Shown piece by piece: positions 22,675 to 34,875 of a stretch of 64,000 nt of DNA. The notes beneath the pieces are model-generated. The model was not told the origin of the DNA. It searched no databases and was given only the letters and a program-made list of their open reading frames with translations. Positions within the stretch are counted from its first letter, which is position 1. Each line of letters starts with the position of its first letter. The translations under genes were made by a program, and so were the position numbers. Source of the stretch: Gentiana macrophylla (taxonomy: Eukaryota > Streptophyta > Magnoliopsida > Gentianales > Gentianaceae); contig CM047813.1 of assembly GCA_026214975.1 (NCBI GenBank), positions 35,621,871 through 35,685,870 on the forward strand, written 5' to 3'.

Positions 22675-25066
22675 CTTGGCCTTGTCTAGAGAGGCACGCT
22701 GCAGAAGCTGGAAGATATACTTGAGCTGAGTGAGAAATAGCCCATCGGAGGAAGGAAGCACCTCAATGCCAAGAAAATAGGACAGAGAACCAAGGTCCTT
22801 AACTGGAAAGTGCCGCCCAAGATAGGAGATAACCTGCTCAACAAGAGAAGACGATGAGCCAGTAATTAATAACAATATCATCCACATAAATCAGAAGATA
22901 ACACGAGCACCATCACATGAATAAATATATAATGATGTGTCAGCTTTAGAACCGACAAACCCAAATTGAGTCAACACATCAATGAAGCGAGAAAACCAAG
23001 CACGTGTGGCCTAACGGAGGCCATAAAGACTGCAGCGAAGACGGCATACATAATCAGGATAATCGAGGTGAACAAATCCCTACGGCTGCTGCATATAGAC
23101 GGGCTCGGATAAATGCCCATGTAGGAAAGCATTCTGAATATCCACTTGACGAAGAGACCAACCCTGCGAAACAACAAGAGACAAAAAAAGACAAATAGTG
23201 ACCAGTTTGACAACCGGGCTAAAAGTGTCAGTGAAATCAACTCCTTCAGCCTGATGAAAACCCTTGGCCACAAGACGTGCCTTGTGACGCTCAAAACGAC
23301 CATCTACTTGACGTTTAGTGCGATAAACCCATTTATTGCCCACAATGTTCATACAAGGATGAAGATCCCAGGTCTGGTTGCGCAACAACGCGTGTCGATT
23401 TCCTCTCTCATAGCATTACGCCAATTCGGGTGTTTGGAGGCTTCGGTATAAGAAGTAGGGTCTAAGGAGTCGGAAGAAGCAACAAGGGCTTTAGGAAGAG
23501 AGTAACGGATAAAGTCAGGGCGAGAGATTGGCTTGATGGAGTCGGTTTTGGTGCGAGTGACCATGGTATGAGTGGGAACAAGTGGGGAAGGAGACGAGGC
23601 TGAAGAAGACGAGGCCAAAGTGGATGTAAGGGAGGTGGGTGGGGAAGGCTCAGGAGCAGGAGCCGAAGTGGGTGGGGGTGGGTTAGAATGATCCGGAATG
23701 AGAGGTGGATTTGGTGGTGGTGAGGGCAGGAAGACATGAAGTTGTACAGTGAGTGTATCAAGAGTGGGTTTCGAGGGAGAAGGTGTATAGGGAAAGATCG
23801 ATTCATCGAAAACCATGTGGCGAGAAATATAGATACTTCCAGAGGCAAGGTCCAGGCATTTATAATAATGGTGGGAAGGGCTATAGCCAAGAAAGATGCA
23901 AGTTTTGGATCGGAAATAAGTTTTGTGATGGTTATAGGGACGGAGATAGGACCAGCGCACACACCCAAAGACTCGAAGGAATGCATAGTCAGGGGACCGA
24001 TTATGGACCATTTCAAAGGGAGACTTATCATGTAGAACTTTGGTGGGAAGGCGGTTGATAATATAAGTGGCAGTGATAAAAGCATCCTCCCAATAGGGAA
24101 GCGGAAGGTTAGATTGGGCAAGAAGGGAGAGACCGACTTCAACAATTTGATGGTGGCGGCGCTCAATGGCACCAACTTGTTCGTGTGTATGTGGACAGGA
24201 AAGACTATGTCGGATTCCAAAAGAGGTAAGAAGAGTGGAAACGCGAGGGTACTCACCGCCCCAATTAGTTTGGATGGATTTTAGTTTGATATTGAATTGA
24301 CGTTCAATCACAGCAAGAAAGTTAGCAAAGATGGTTTTAACATCATATTTTTTTGTCAGCGGATAAAGCCATAGGTATTTCGTGAAGTCATCGAGGAAAC
24401 TGACATAGTAACGGGAACCGTAAATAAAGGGTTCAGAAGATGGGCCCCAAACATCGGAGTAGATCAGATCTAAGGGAGCATTAGAGGTAAAGTCAGAGGC
24501 ATATAGAAGGAAGCGGTGACTCTTAGCTAATTGACACGGGGAACACACAGTATGAGGTGTTTTAGCGGGAGGAAAGGTGGGAAGACGCTTTAGGGTTTGA
24601 CGGAGCACCGAGGCGTTAATGCCACGTGGTGGAGGATGTGAGAGCGCTTGAGCAAGAGCTGGGGGCTGGTGGAGCGGGGTGGAAAAGTGATAGAGTCCAT
24701 CCTTTACAAATCCCCGAAGATGGACGTGGCCGGAATAATCTTTGACAAGGAAATAAGACCCATGAAATTCAAAATACACAGAATTATCAAAAGTAAATTT
24801 ATGGACGGATAGGAGATTTCTAGTTATGGAAGGCGTAACAAGGATATAAGATAAATAAAATGATTGGGAAGGGGAAGATATAGAAGAAGAACCGCAATGA
24901 GTAATAGGTAAACATGAACCGTAGCCTACATGAACTTTTTCGGGCCCGGCATAAGGTGTAGACGAGAGGGTGAGATGGCTAAGATCACGAGTCAGATGAT
25001 GAGTGGCCCCGGTATCCACAATCCAGTCGGGGTTGGTAGTCGTGGAAGCCGCATAGACCTGTGGTG
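22671..25066 (-). pseudogene. Ty1/copia pol remnant (protease, integrase, partial RT)
   Basis: On the minus strand the order is: protease with VDTGATHHL near 25010; GAG-pre-integrase with a CxxC knuckle near 24540; integrase core from SDVWGP (about 24450) to VGAIERR (about 24160); and a Pro/Ser-rich linker. RT follows, from WDLHP near 23370 through KARLVAKGFHQAEGVDF and QVDIQNAFLHG to a YVDDI-like box near 22880. RT ends in SLDKAKP at the LTR fragment. The second integrase catalytic Asp reads N (TNWGGEY). Gag, the RT C-part, RNase H and LTRs are absent. It is closely related to the element at 30283-34875. Confidence 0.93.
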
Positions 25067-25951
25067 AAACAAGGCAATCATTATTGGTCCTATGGTTCCA
25101 TCACTTGGAAAACTCTAAAGTCAATAAATTGACATTGAAGTGGGATAAGTAATCAAGAATAAGTTTGACTGTATGTGAAATCACATTACCATGCAATTGG
25201 GGAAGATGATCCCTTTATATATGCCGTTCGGTGGTGTTCAAGGTCGAACGGGTGAAGATGGTGTGTGGATATAGTTATGTCAGAATGGTGACTGGCTTAT
25301 GCCCAATGCATGTTGAACCAGAGATTGACTGGTGGAAGGGTAAGACTTGCGATATATGCGTTGTGGGGAGTATATGGAGCGCCATGTGCTTAAAGCCCAG
25401 TTGGCGATGCTTTTACGCCGAGCTAGAGTGGAGAAGACTGGATATCCTTTTTTCGAGCTCCGAAAACTGATGCCGAACTCTGGAAGTTGTTAAATAATAT
25501 AGGCAGGCGATTCTAAGAGATTGATCCTAACGGTACATTGAGGTAGTATTACGCTAGTAGTTTTGATGATGAGTGCTATGTGTACGGTGGCCGATCTGTC
25601 CCATTCAGGTTTCATCAAACATGCTTCAACCAAAACCCTAGCCTCAGATGGCCAATGCAAATCTAGAGTAGACGCATCAATTTCCATTGACTTGCGGATA
25701 AGTGATGTTTGTTTAAATACATATATTAGTGAATCAGTAATACCTAAATTAAATTGCACAGCAAATTGAAACACTGCAGATGGAAAAAAATAATAAAAAA
25801 CTACTACTGCATCAAACCTCTCACATCTCACATCAAGAAAATAAACACATTGATGCAAAAAGAATTTCTAATCATGTTAAGTGGGGTCATAGAAACTATA
25901 CACAAAAGCTTGCAAGAAAAACAACCAATATAGTTGTAACAGCTTACTCAC
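25067..25951. other. Non-coding stretch, no gene recognised
   Basis: A minus-strand frame at 25490-25858 gives a hydrophobic-to-polar peptide without a recognised domain. It could be exonic sequence of the neighbouring Mo25-like remnant's locus, but it does not match that family. Confidence 0.3.
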
Positions 25952-26335
25952 TCGTGGTTTCTTTAAAGCAACAACTAATGTTGCGCTATTGTGATGGTTA
26001 TATGGGATCAAGAGTTCCTCAATAGCTGTAGCACCAATGACAACATTTGGGAGTTTGCATATAATCAAAATTGTATGAATATTGCTAAGCCATTTTCTTG
26101 TCCTCGTTATCATCTAATAAAATATCCATTAAATCAATGTTCGCTACTAAATAATCATAAGTAATCAGCCGTGAGTGGACCTTTTGCCTTTGGATATTTG
26201 CAGCAAGTTGAGTAGAATCCCTACAGGTCTCCATATTTAAACTGGGAAGGATAATGATCAAAAACATTAAGGCCTTTACCCCGAAAAACTTCGTGTCAAC
26301 TGTGCACAATCTTCTATCACTGGCTCAAATTGACT
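25952..26335 (-). pseudogene. Mo25-like (CAB39 family) exon remnant
   Basis: After a splice acceptor (TTTTTGCAG), the minus strand from 26335 encodes FEPVIEDCAQLTRSF. After a one-base shift it encodes LPSLNMETCRDSTQLAANIQ and then RQKVHSRLITYDYLVANIDL. These match the armadillo-like N-terminal repeats of plant Mo25 proteins, which act as scaffolds for STE20/STK-type kinases. A TAG follows EDKKMA at about 26094. A weaker continuation, KLPNVVIGATA (about 26065-25952), ends at a GTGAGT donor. The frameshift and stop mark a pseudogene unless they are sequence errors. No other exons were found. Confidence 0.7.
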
Positions 26336-27287
26336 CTGCAAAAATATATAGCAATCAGTTGCTCTAGATTATGAACGAGTGCTCTTTAAAAAAGAGTATC
26401 CGTTAGCGCTTGCAACAATATACATTTTTGCACCAACCATTCCACATCAGAACGATGAGCAACCTAACGCAAATTACAACAAAAGGCTGGTGCAAGAATT
26501 TTGACAGCAAAACAAAAAAGACAAAAGTTATGTATATATGTTGCATCATGTATTTCTTCTCTATGAAGATAAGAATACATGGAAGAGCATCAGGAGGAAA
26601 AGAAAAATGTACATTTTTATAAAAGAGCACGAAACACCTTAAAATTTTGAAACACAAAACAAACCAAACATTTGAAGATTCAAGTGTTGAATCAAAATAC
26701 CACCTAACAACAAACCTTACAACAAGGAGTCCGGAAATCTTTTCTCAGTCTGTATTTCAGCAGCTTTAAAAAGCATAAAGCCTGCGCAAAAACAATAACC
26801 AAATCATAGAAACTTGTCTGGAAAAGAATGGATAAGATCTGTATAGAAAAATCACTAAATCTTCATGACACTAAGTCGGATTCTGCTGCAAGATGTGTCA
26901 TTGAAATTCCTTCAGTCGTACCATGAGAAAACATTTTGCATCTTGCTATCGACTTAACAGGAGAGTACAATCCTAGCATATCCTTCATTCCTTTAAGACG
27001 TAAGCACATGGGTATGTTGTATCTTTTACATCCTTAGGTCTGTTCCATACCACGGTAAGAAAAAGGAAAGAAAAAAAAAAAGCACTTTGAATGCCAAAAG
27101 GTTCTTACAAGTTAGGTTGCTACAACAACCACATAATGATGTATACAACCAAGTAAACACACCACAACAAACTCAAGCATCTGACTTCATCTAGATTTAG
27201 CTTTTTGTAAAACAAGTAAAAAAAGTGAACAATGCTTCTTATCTTCAGTATATATCAAAGCAACTGGAATGATAAAAGTTTTTCTTC

Positions 27288-27868
27288 TTACAGAAGCTCT
27301 TCCATGATCAAAACAGACGGATGTTTTGAATGAATGTGCTTGTGATCTCACTTTTGCACACTTGATTTTAATCAGAGTGTTAGATATAAATATAATCCAC
27401 AGCACTTTCTTGACTAATCAACAACAATTTAAAAGAATTATTAAGAAGATAAATTATGTCCTTTGCCATATAATTCTCAATAAATTGCAACAAAGAACAA
27501 ATGCAGGAATAAGTAAATGTAGAAGGCCAGAATCTCTTTAATTTCATCAATTTAAGATAAGAAGTTCTGAATAAACACTCCCTATTCTTAAATATAGAGA
27601 GCCAAGCAAAATCAAGGCAAAAAAGATACATAATACAAATAGTTGCATCAAAGGTACAATTGGACTTGGTTTCATTAAGAAACACTGCAATATGCATAAA
27701 AAAATTTATGTTATGTGTTCCTTGGACCATCAACAAAGCACTTGAAGAGTTCAGAGTAGGCAGAGGCGGAAAACAGTGTTAAGTTTATACAATAAGTAAT
27801 TAATAAAGTTTCTTTCCCTTAAAACATTCATCATTACAGAAGCTCTTCCATGATCAAAACAGACGGAT
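27288..27868. repeat. Direct repeat of 35 bp, 546 bp apart
   Basis: The 35 bases at 27288-27322, starting TTACAGAAGCTCTTCCATGA, recur identically at 27834-27868. The flanks are unrelated. It may mark a local duplication or a template-switch event. Confidence 0.85.
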
Positions 27869-28080
27869 CTTTTAATTTATTTCTAAAGTAGATCTGCAAC
27901 GTTTTCCAGACAGTCATTGGAAAAATGGACCAGATAAAGCATGAATATAGACGGAGAATTTAATATTTCTAAGCTATTCACACTGATATTAAAAGAGCAC
28001 ATTGTAAAATTGGTAGAGAAACCTAAGTAGAAAATAGAGACTTAAATCACGCAATGAAGATTGAAAGTCTATATAACTCA

Positions 28081-28305
28081 CCGGAAGGGATGAAAACACG
28101 GTAAATGTCTTGAGCTTTGATGGTTTTCCTCTCATCCAAAACTGCAATAACAAGAACATAACCGTGAGTGAAATATTACAAACATATAACTCCAAACAAT
28201 AAACTTTTCATGCTTTCATACATATAAAAATAAACATGTATAGAGTTTTCCCTTTTTACCTTCAGAGGCGTCGACATCAATGATAGAGATATCCAATCTA
28301 TTTTG
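28081..28305 (-). pseudogene. Possible two-exon fragment of an unidentified host gene
   Basis: On the minus strand a first exon ends CTCTGAAG|GTAAAAAG at about 28263. A second starts after TTATTGCAG at about 28145 and ends TCCG|GTGAGT at 28081. Joined, they give a protein-like, charged peptide that includes LDERKTIKAQDIYRVFIPS. An in-frame TAA lies shortly upstream. I do not recognise the family. Confidence 0.3.
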
Positions 28306-29081
28306 ATTTTAATTCCCTAGAAACAGAAGCACCACAAGAAAACATATACCGACATAAAAGAATGAAAACCATCACTGTACATAAAAAGGCCTAACCTTTA
28401 TAGAGTGATTGAAAAAGAGTCCGAAACTGATGTGTGGAGAAAGCCAACATTATCTCCTCTCCATGAGAAAGCCATACTGATCAAGAAAATAAAAATTCTC
28501 GAAAAAATACTACATATGAATTCTCGAAAAAATACTGCATAAGAATTTTTCAGATATGTTACATCACATTAATCCCTTAAAAAATAACTTGATAATTGCT
28601 ACCTCTTTTGCAAAATCACAGAGAAAAAAAAAAGCAGTGAAAAAATTCAAATAATAAATCAGAAAATAACACATCCGTTCATTGATGTGAATCAGCAACT
28701 CAAGAAAATCTGGAAAATACATCAGAAAATTGCATTTCGTGTGAACATAGAACACAACAATCAAATGTCACAGATCTAAAAATCAGACATTCAGATCTGT
28801 TCTTCAAGTCTCGTATCATAAGAAAAAAAACTGTTATTCAAATTTGAGGCTCAGATATGGTATTTGCATCTCAAAGAATAAAAAACTGCACCATGGGCGC
28901 CGGTTGCAAATCAGAGAACAGCTACCATCCGGCTGTCATAAAAGACACAATTTGCATCTTCATTTTTCAATTCTCAAAACAAAAGAATGTAAATTTATCA
29001 TCATAGCCTCAGTCATCTGCAATTAAGGTCATGGAGGAAAAGTGATGCTACAAGAGGGGCATTAGATGAGAACGAGAATAA

Positions 29082-29814
29082 GAGCATCCACTATAATACC
29101 TTTTAACACAATGTGAAAAGAAAGTGATACTACAAAACATCCGCTATGGCTCATGTAAAGACACTGTGGGAGTGAAAACCGTGGAAGTGGTCGTGGGTCT
29201 GTACACGCCGGGTTCCACACTTGTGAACGCAAATCTAGGTACAAATATAAATATTTTTTGTTTCCTCTCTCTTTTATTTGATCTTCCTCACTAAATTTGC
29301 AGGCAAGAATCAATGCTTGTTCTATTTATTTTTTTCTTCTTCTAATTTCTGTAAATAAAACGATTGCAAGAAACTTCAGATCTAGATATTTGGTTTTAGT
29401 TGCTCCGCGTCGGCGCCGGATCTCATGAAGGATGGAGATGGGTTCCTGTTGCAATTTTAAATCCTTTGGTTTCTTCACCTTCAATTTTGATTCTGGGATT
29501 TTTTTTTTTTTGTTTTGAAGAAGCAACAGAGGAAATAGAATGGAAAGAAAATAAATTGAGTTTTGTATCAGTTTGGATGTAATTCAGAGAGTTTGAATGT
29601 AAAATCCATGGAGCAGTTTTCATAGTCGACGGGAGGTGGTAGGGAAGGAGGCGAATGGAATGGAAGGGAAGAAGAATACATTTTGTTTTTATTATTCTTT
29701 ATTTTTGAAGTGTGTAAAAACAGACCATAGTGGATCTAAGTGTGTAAAAACAATAAGGTGGATAAAAAAGTGGTATGGAACACATCCACATCAGCATCAC
29801 CATTGTGGATGCTC
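29082..29814. mobile_element. Harbinger-type non-autonomous element with TAA TSD
   Basis: The 733-bp element starts GAGCATCCACTATAATACC. Its right end, read on the minus strand, starts GAGCATCCACAATGGTGATG. A 3-bp TAA duplication flanks it at 29079-29081 and 29815-29817. This end sequence and TSD are typical of plant PIF/Harbinger elements. No transposase is encoded. Confidence 0.82.
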
Positions 29815-29817
29815 TAA

Positions 29818-30277
29818 GGATGGAAGGAAGGAGGTGAGTGAATGTGAATGTGAATGTGAAGAGATTATTTTGTGGATGAGAAGAGATCCACACAGCTGTA
29901 AAGGCTTCCTTGATAACCCCCAAACAAACAGTTGTAAAGTCTTTTTTTTTTTACTCTATTTTTATGATATAAAAAGGTAATTTAAAAAAGGCAGCAAAGA
30001 AAAAGAACACAATAAAGAAATGATAAAGAAGAGACGTGGCTTTAGTGGAGCAACTTGAGAGTTACATAAGTGACTGTCGTGGCTGCTTGTGGGGGCTTTT
30101 TGCCTTCACAATTAATAAGTAGGTAGATTTCATTCATTAAGCAAATACAATGGAAAATACGACATCTTCACCCATCACGCGCTAAATAAGCTTCACGGTT
30201 AGTTTGAAATCAACCGTCAAATTTAAAAGAACTATAGAATGCTTAAAAATGTACCAAATATGTTTGTAAATAAGTCT
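29818..30277. other. Non-coding stretch between two elements
   Basis: No gene is recognised. The sequence is AT-rich with short poly-T and AAAG tracts. Confidence 0.4.
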
Positions 30278-30282
30278 GGTAC

Positions 30283-30432
30283 TGTCGAGAATATTATCAC
30301 CGAAGACAAATAGTGTAGAATATTTTATTTATTTGTATTATTTATTTTACATAAGACAAATATAACTGTGCTACCCATTGTAACACACTTTTATATTTAA
30401 TGACAATACAATTACTTTTCTAAAACCTGATA
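30283..30432 (+). repeat. 5' LTR (150 bp), TATA box deleted
   Basis: It matches the 3' LTR but lacks seven bases (CTATAAA) between 30394 and 30400, where the 3' copy has GTGCCTATAAATACCC. The usual LTR TATA box is therefore gone from the copy that would drive transcription. Confidence 0.92.
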
Positions 30433-30443
30433 TGGTATCAGAG
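30433..30443 (+). other. Primer-binding site TGGTATCAGAG
   Basis: This is a perfect 11-base match to the initiator tRNA-Met primer site, directly abutting the LTR. Confidence 0.92.
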
Positions 30444-30483
30444 ACTCTCTAATAAAAAAAAAACCCTAGCAGCCGCCGCCGCC

Positions 30484-31430
30484 ATGTTTGAAGTGGTAGA
30501 AGAAACCACCGCCGCCGCCACTGCACAATACCCCTCCTTCACCCTTTCTTCTGCTATCCGTATTACACAACTCACACGTCAAACCTACAACCTTTGGCGA
30601 GCACAAATCGCCCCATACCGTGGGATGTGGGGTTTTTGGCTATGTGGATGGAACCATACCACCGCCGCCGCCAACCATCACCACCGGCGAAGGTGCCACC
30701 AAACCACCTCTATGAATCCAAAGATTCACAACGTGGACTTGAACAAAATCTTATACTATCTACGATTACCTCTTCTCTCACCGATGACGTTTTATTGCAA
30801 GTTTATACGGCCACAACATCATCGGAAATTTGGTCGGCCCTTCCACCTCCTTTTGGCGCCTCAAAGCCGCTCAAAAATGGTCCAACTCCGCACCTCCTGG
30901 CATCAACACGCAAAGGTGACAGGACCGCCTCTAATACTTTCTTCAAAATTAAAAATATTGCCGATCAACTCTCTCGCCGCCATCCCTCTCCGATGAAGAC
31001 ATTATTATTGTATCTCCTCATTTGGTTTAGGACTGAGTTCGAGTCCTTGTCACCATGCTCTCTGCTCACCGACTCTCTCTTGATGAATTATACTCCCACC
31101 TTCTCACGCGCCGAAGCGAAATTAACAACTACCGCCCGTTCACATCAAGCTTCTAACGCCGCCTCCCACCGTCCGGCTCCATCGCTGCGAACTATGCTTT
31201 GGTAACTCTTCTCATGGTAATAATTCCTTTTCCAACAATTATGGTACTGGTTCAAATAATTATGGTAATGGTTCTCGCAAATTATTCGCCTAATAATCGT
31301 AACCGAGATAATGGTAACGGAACAACAGAGGCCGGGCGTGGTGGTGGTGGCGAGGTCAACCTCGCCCCATCACAAACCTCTCCTTCAACCCGAATGATCC
31401 ATTACCCAAGTGTCGATATGTGCTAAAACA
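30484..31430 (+). pseudogene. Copia gag, frameshifted
   Basis: It starts at ATG 30484, 40 bp after the primer site. The first 40 residues are in one frame (TRQTYNLWRAQIAP), then the frame changes near 30600 to one reading SLTDDVLLQVYTATTSSEIW, a UBN2-type gag pattern, up to about 31200. A third frame covers the Gly/Asn-rich end and the CAKTGHTAQVC knuckle near 31410-31445. At least two frameshifts disrupt it. The product would be the virus-like-particle structural protein. Confidence 0.85.
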
Positions 31431-31589
31431 GGTCACACCGCTCAAGTTTGCTATTGGCGTTATGAGGAGTCCCGTGGCTCCAATCCACGGCCTCCTGCTC
31501 CAATCCACGGCCTCCTGCTCCTCGACCACCACAGGCTTATGCTGCGTACCCCTATCCAGAGCAACATCCTGCCACTCCTTCTGCATGGA

Positions 31590-32840
31590 TTCCTGACACT
31601 GGGGCAACGCATCATCTCACAAATGATTTTCGCAACCTCAATCTCACCTCTGAACCATATGGCGGCACTGATCAAATACACATAGGAGACGGTACAGGTT
31701 TACCCATCTCTCACTCTGGTTCTTCTTCGTTTATTTCCCCCTCCCACACCTACCACTTATCTAATATACTTGTGTCCCCTTCCCTCGCTAAAAATCTCCT
31801 CTCAGTCCACAAATTTACCTCTGATAATTCTGTTTTCTTCGAGTTTCATGACACATTTTTTGTTGTGAAGGACTACTCGGGCAACATCCTTCTTAGAGGT
31901 GTAGTCAAAGATGGGCTCTACTACTTCTCTCATTAGCCAAGCCGTCCTCCACCACACACCCTCTCCGACAATCTATGCTCCTCCACCACGTGGCATCGTC
32001 GTCTTGGGCATTGCTTCTTCCCAGTGCTCCAACAAGTTTTCAAGCTTCTTCCTTTTAATGTTTCCAATAAGGCACCTCCTAGTGTTTGTGCCTTTGTCAC
32101 CGGCAAGAGCCATCACAAACTCTTTATGTTTTAGATTTTACTTCTCATACACCGTTGGATTTGATTTATAGTGATGTTTGGGGTCCTTGTCATGAAACTT
32201 TGACCTACGGGTCTCGTTATTATGTTAGCTTTTTGGATGATTTTACCAAATATATTTGGCTTTTTCCGATCAAACTTAAATCTGACGTTGAAACAATTTT
32301 TCCCGCTTTCCTAAATTTAATTGAACGACAATTTTCTACTAAACTAAAAGCCTTACAATCCGATTGGGGAGGTGAATATCGTCGCCTCTCTCAACTCCTT
32401 ACTACACTAGGCATCCAACATCGCCGCTCGTGTCCACACACCCATGAACAAGTCGGTGCTATTGAACGCCGGCATCGCCAAATTGTCGAAATTGGCCTCT
32501 CCTTACTTGCCCAGGCCAATCTTCCCCTTCCATACTGGGAGGATGCCTTCATCACTGCCACTTACCTCATAAATCGCCTTCCCACCAAAACTCTCAACTA
32601 CAAAACTCCTTATGAAATGGTTTACCGCCGTTCTCCCGACTACTCTTTCCTCCGTGTTTTTGGATGTGCATGCTGACCCTATTTGCGTCCATATAACCAC
32701 CACAAAACCGACTATCGATCCGTCACCTGTGTTTTCTTGGGTTACTATCCCTCCCATTATGGCTACAAACATCTTGATCTTGCCACGGGCCGCATCTATA
32801 TTGCTCGTCACGTGGTTTTCGATGAAACTCTCTTTCCATA
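31590..32840 (+). pseudogene. Copia protease and integrase
   Basis: Protease begins at PDTGATHHLT (about 31592) and runs to a TAG near 31934. Integrase resumes in another frame: YSDVWGP near 32170, QSDWGGEY near 32360 and VGAIERRHRQIVE near 32455 give the three catalytic acidic residues. A TGA after FGCAC (32674) and a later frame change break it. Catalytic residues are kept here, unlike in the minus-strand relative at 22671-25066. Confidence 0.9.
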
Positions 32841-33115
32841 GACTCCCTCTCCTACTTCCACTACTCCTCCCTCCACTATAGTTTCTTTACCCATCTTCGT
32901 CCCTTCTATGCCAACACCTATTCACCAACCTCACCCTCCTCCCACGTCTTTGCCCTCACCCACTCCACCAAACAGCCCCTCACCCGAGGCCTCTTCCACC
33001 TCTCCACCAAAGCCACCCTCCCCTGGCCTAACCGACGCCTTATCTCCACCTCCAACTAATCCACCTCGTATGTTTACCCGCACCCAAACCAACACACTAA
33101 AACCCAAACAAATGC

Positions 33116-34692
33116 TTGACTACATTCGCTATCCCATCTCCTCGAGCACTACTCGCTACCACTTCCACTTCGGATCCTAGCTCTTACACTATTGCCTCTA
33201 AACACCAAATTTGGCGCCATGCGATGCAGGATGAGATTGATGCGTTATTGAAAAATCAAACATGGGACCTTGTGCCTCGTCAGTCCCATATGAACATTAT
33301 TGGCAACAAGTGGGTTTACCGCACCAAACAACTTGCGGACGGGCGTTTGGAGCGCCATAAGGCGCGTTTAGTAGCCAAGAGATTTCATCAGGCCGAGGGC
33401 ATTGATTACCATGAGACCTTCAGACCAGTTGTAAAACCGGTAACAATTACGCTTCGCTTCGCTTCTTGCAAGCCGTAGGTTGGTCGCTTTGACAGTTGAT
33501 ATACGAATCGCGTTCTTACATGGCCACCTCTCCGAACTCGCTTACATGCAACAACCCCAGGGGTTTGTTCATCCCGACTTTCCGGATTACGTTTGCGGCA
33601 GCCAAGCGCGGTTTGTATGGTCTTCGACAGCACCCCGAGCTTGGTTTTCCCGGTTTCTCGATGCTCTTACTCGCTTTGGCTTCACTAGCTCAAAAGCCGA
33701 CCCTTCCTCTATATTTTCTCTCGTCATGGTGCTCAGATATCTACATACTTATTTATGTCGATGATATATTATTATTATCGGTTCTTCCACTCCACTTATG
33801 GAGCAGTTATTCGATTTTTTTTCTACGCAGCTTTCCGGTCAAAGATCTTGGTACGTTGTCCTACTTCACTGGTATAGAGGTCCTTCCCTCGATGATGGCA
33901 TCTTCCTCACTCAACGAAATATATCTTTCCACTTTCTCCAGGCGTGCCTCTATGGATAAGGCTAAGCCTTGTCAATCACTCATGAGTGCATCTACTCGCC
34001 TAATTCGTGATGATGGTCCTCCATGCTCCAATCCTGCACTCTACTGCTCCGTCGTTGCGGCCCTCCAATACCTCGGTTTTACTCGCCCCGACATAGCCTT
34101 TGCTGTTCATAAGGTTAGTAAATACATGCATGAATCTACAAATGCTCATTGGACGGCAGTTAAACGCATCCTGCGATATCTTAAACACACTATCTCCGAG
34201 GGTTTGTTCTTCTCACGCCTGTCTCCGATTACTATTCAGGCTTACTCTGATTCTGACTGGGTGGCCGACTCCGATAACCGTCGCTCAGTCGGGGCTTACT
34301 GTGTCTTCTTGGGATCTAAACTCATCAGTTGGCGCACCAAACAGCACTTGACTGTCTCCAAAAGTAGTACTAAGGCTGAGTACAAAACACTGTCGAATAC
34401 TGCTGCTGAGATCCAATGGTTGTGCAGCCTCTTGCGGGAAATGGAAGTCACATTGTCCTCTACGCCGACCCTATGGTGTGACAACATTGGCGCAACCTAC
34501 CTCGCTCACAATCCGGTGTTTCATGCTCGTACTAAGCATATTGAGATCGACTTCCATCATGTTCGTGAGCTAGTTTCAGCTCGTCTACTCACCATTTCCT
34601 TCATCAGCTCTAAGGAGCAACTTGCGGACATTCTTACGAAGCCTCTGGGGCATCCTCTCTTTCACACTATGAAGACCAATCTCCGTGTATAG
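33116..34692 (+). pseudogene. Copia reverse transcriptase and RNase H
   Basis: RT starts with WDLVP near 33270 and passes KARLVAKRFHQAEGIDY. A stop at 33476-33478 breaks it; it resumes at 33496 and contains IYVDDILLL near 33755. RNase H has SDSDWVADSDNRRSVGAYC near 34250, SSTKAEYKTL near 34370 (relatives have STEAEY) and LWCDNIGATYLA near 34470. The frame ends with HTMKTNLRV at 34692, 26 bp before the 3' LTR. Confidence 0.92.
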
Positions 34693-34718
34693 CCACTTCC
34701 CACGGGATTGCGGGGGCG

Positions 34719-34875
34719 TGTCGAGAATATTATCACCGAAGACAAATAGTGTAGAATATTTTATTTATTTGTATTATTTATTTTACCTTTGGCAAATATA
34801 ACTGTGCCTATAAATACCCATTGTAACACACTTTTACATTTAATGACAATACAATTATTTTTCTAAAACCTGATA
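34719..34875 (+). repeat. 3' LTR (157 bp) with TATA box
   Basis: It runs from TGTCGAG to CCTGATA and is preceded by a G-rich tract (GGGATTGCGGGGGCG). It retains CTATAAATAC. It differs from the 5' LTR by the 7-bp TATA segment and a few substitutions, so the insertion is fairly young. Confidence 0.93.

Larger units (their letters stand above)
26340..29078. other. AT-rich non-coding stretch
   Basis: No intact gene is seen. It holds the 35-bp dispersed repeat and the possible exon pair listed separately. A minus-strand peptide-like stretch at about 26960-26880 was not recognised. Confidence 0.4.
30283..34875 (+). mobile_element. Full-length Ty1/copia element with LTRs and TSD
   Basis: The element is 4593 bp and is flanked by a perfect GGTAC duplication (30278-30282 and 34876-34880). 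Both LTRs start TGTCGAG and end CCTGATA. A tRNA-Met primer site directly follows the 5' LTR and a G-rich polypurine tract precedes the 3' LTR. Internal order is gag, protease, integrase, RT, RNase H, as in copia. Short LTRs and compact size fit the Retrofit/Ale-like group. Several frame breaks make it non-autonomous. Confidence 0.95.
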
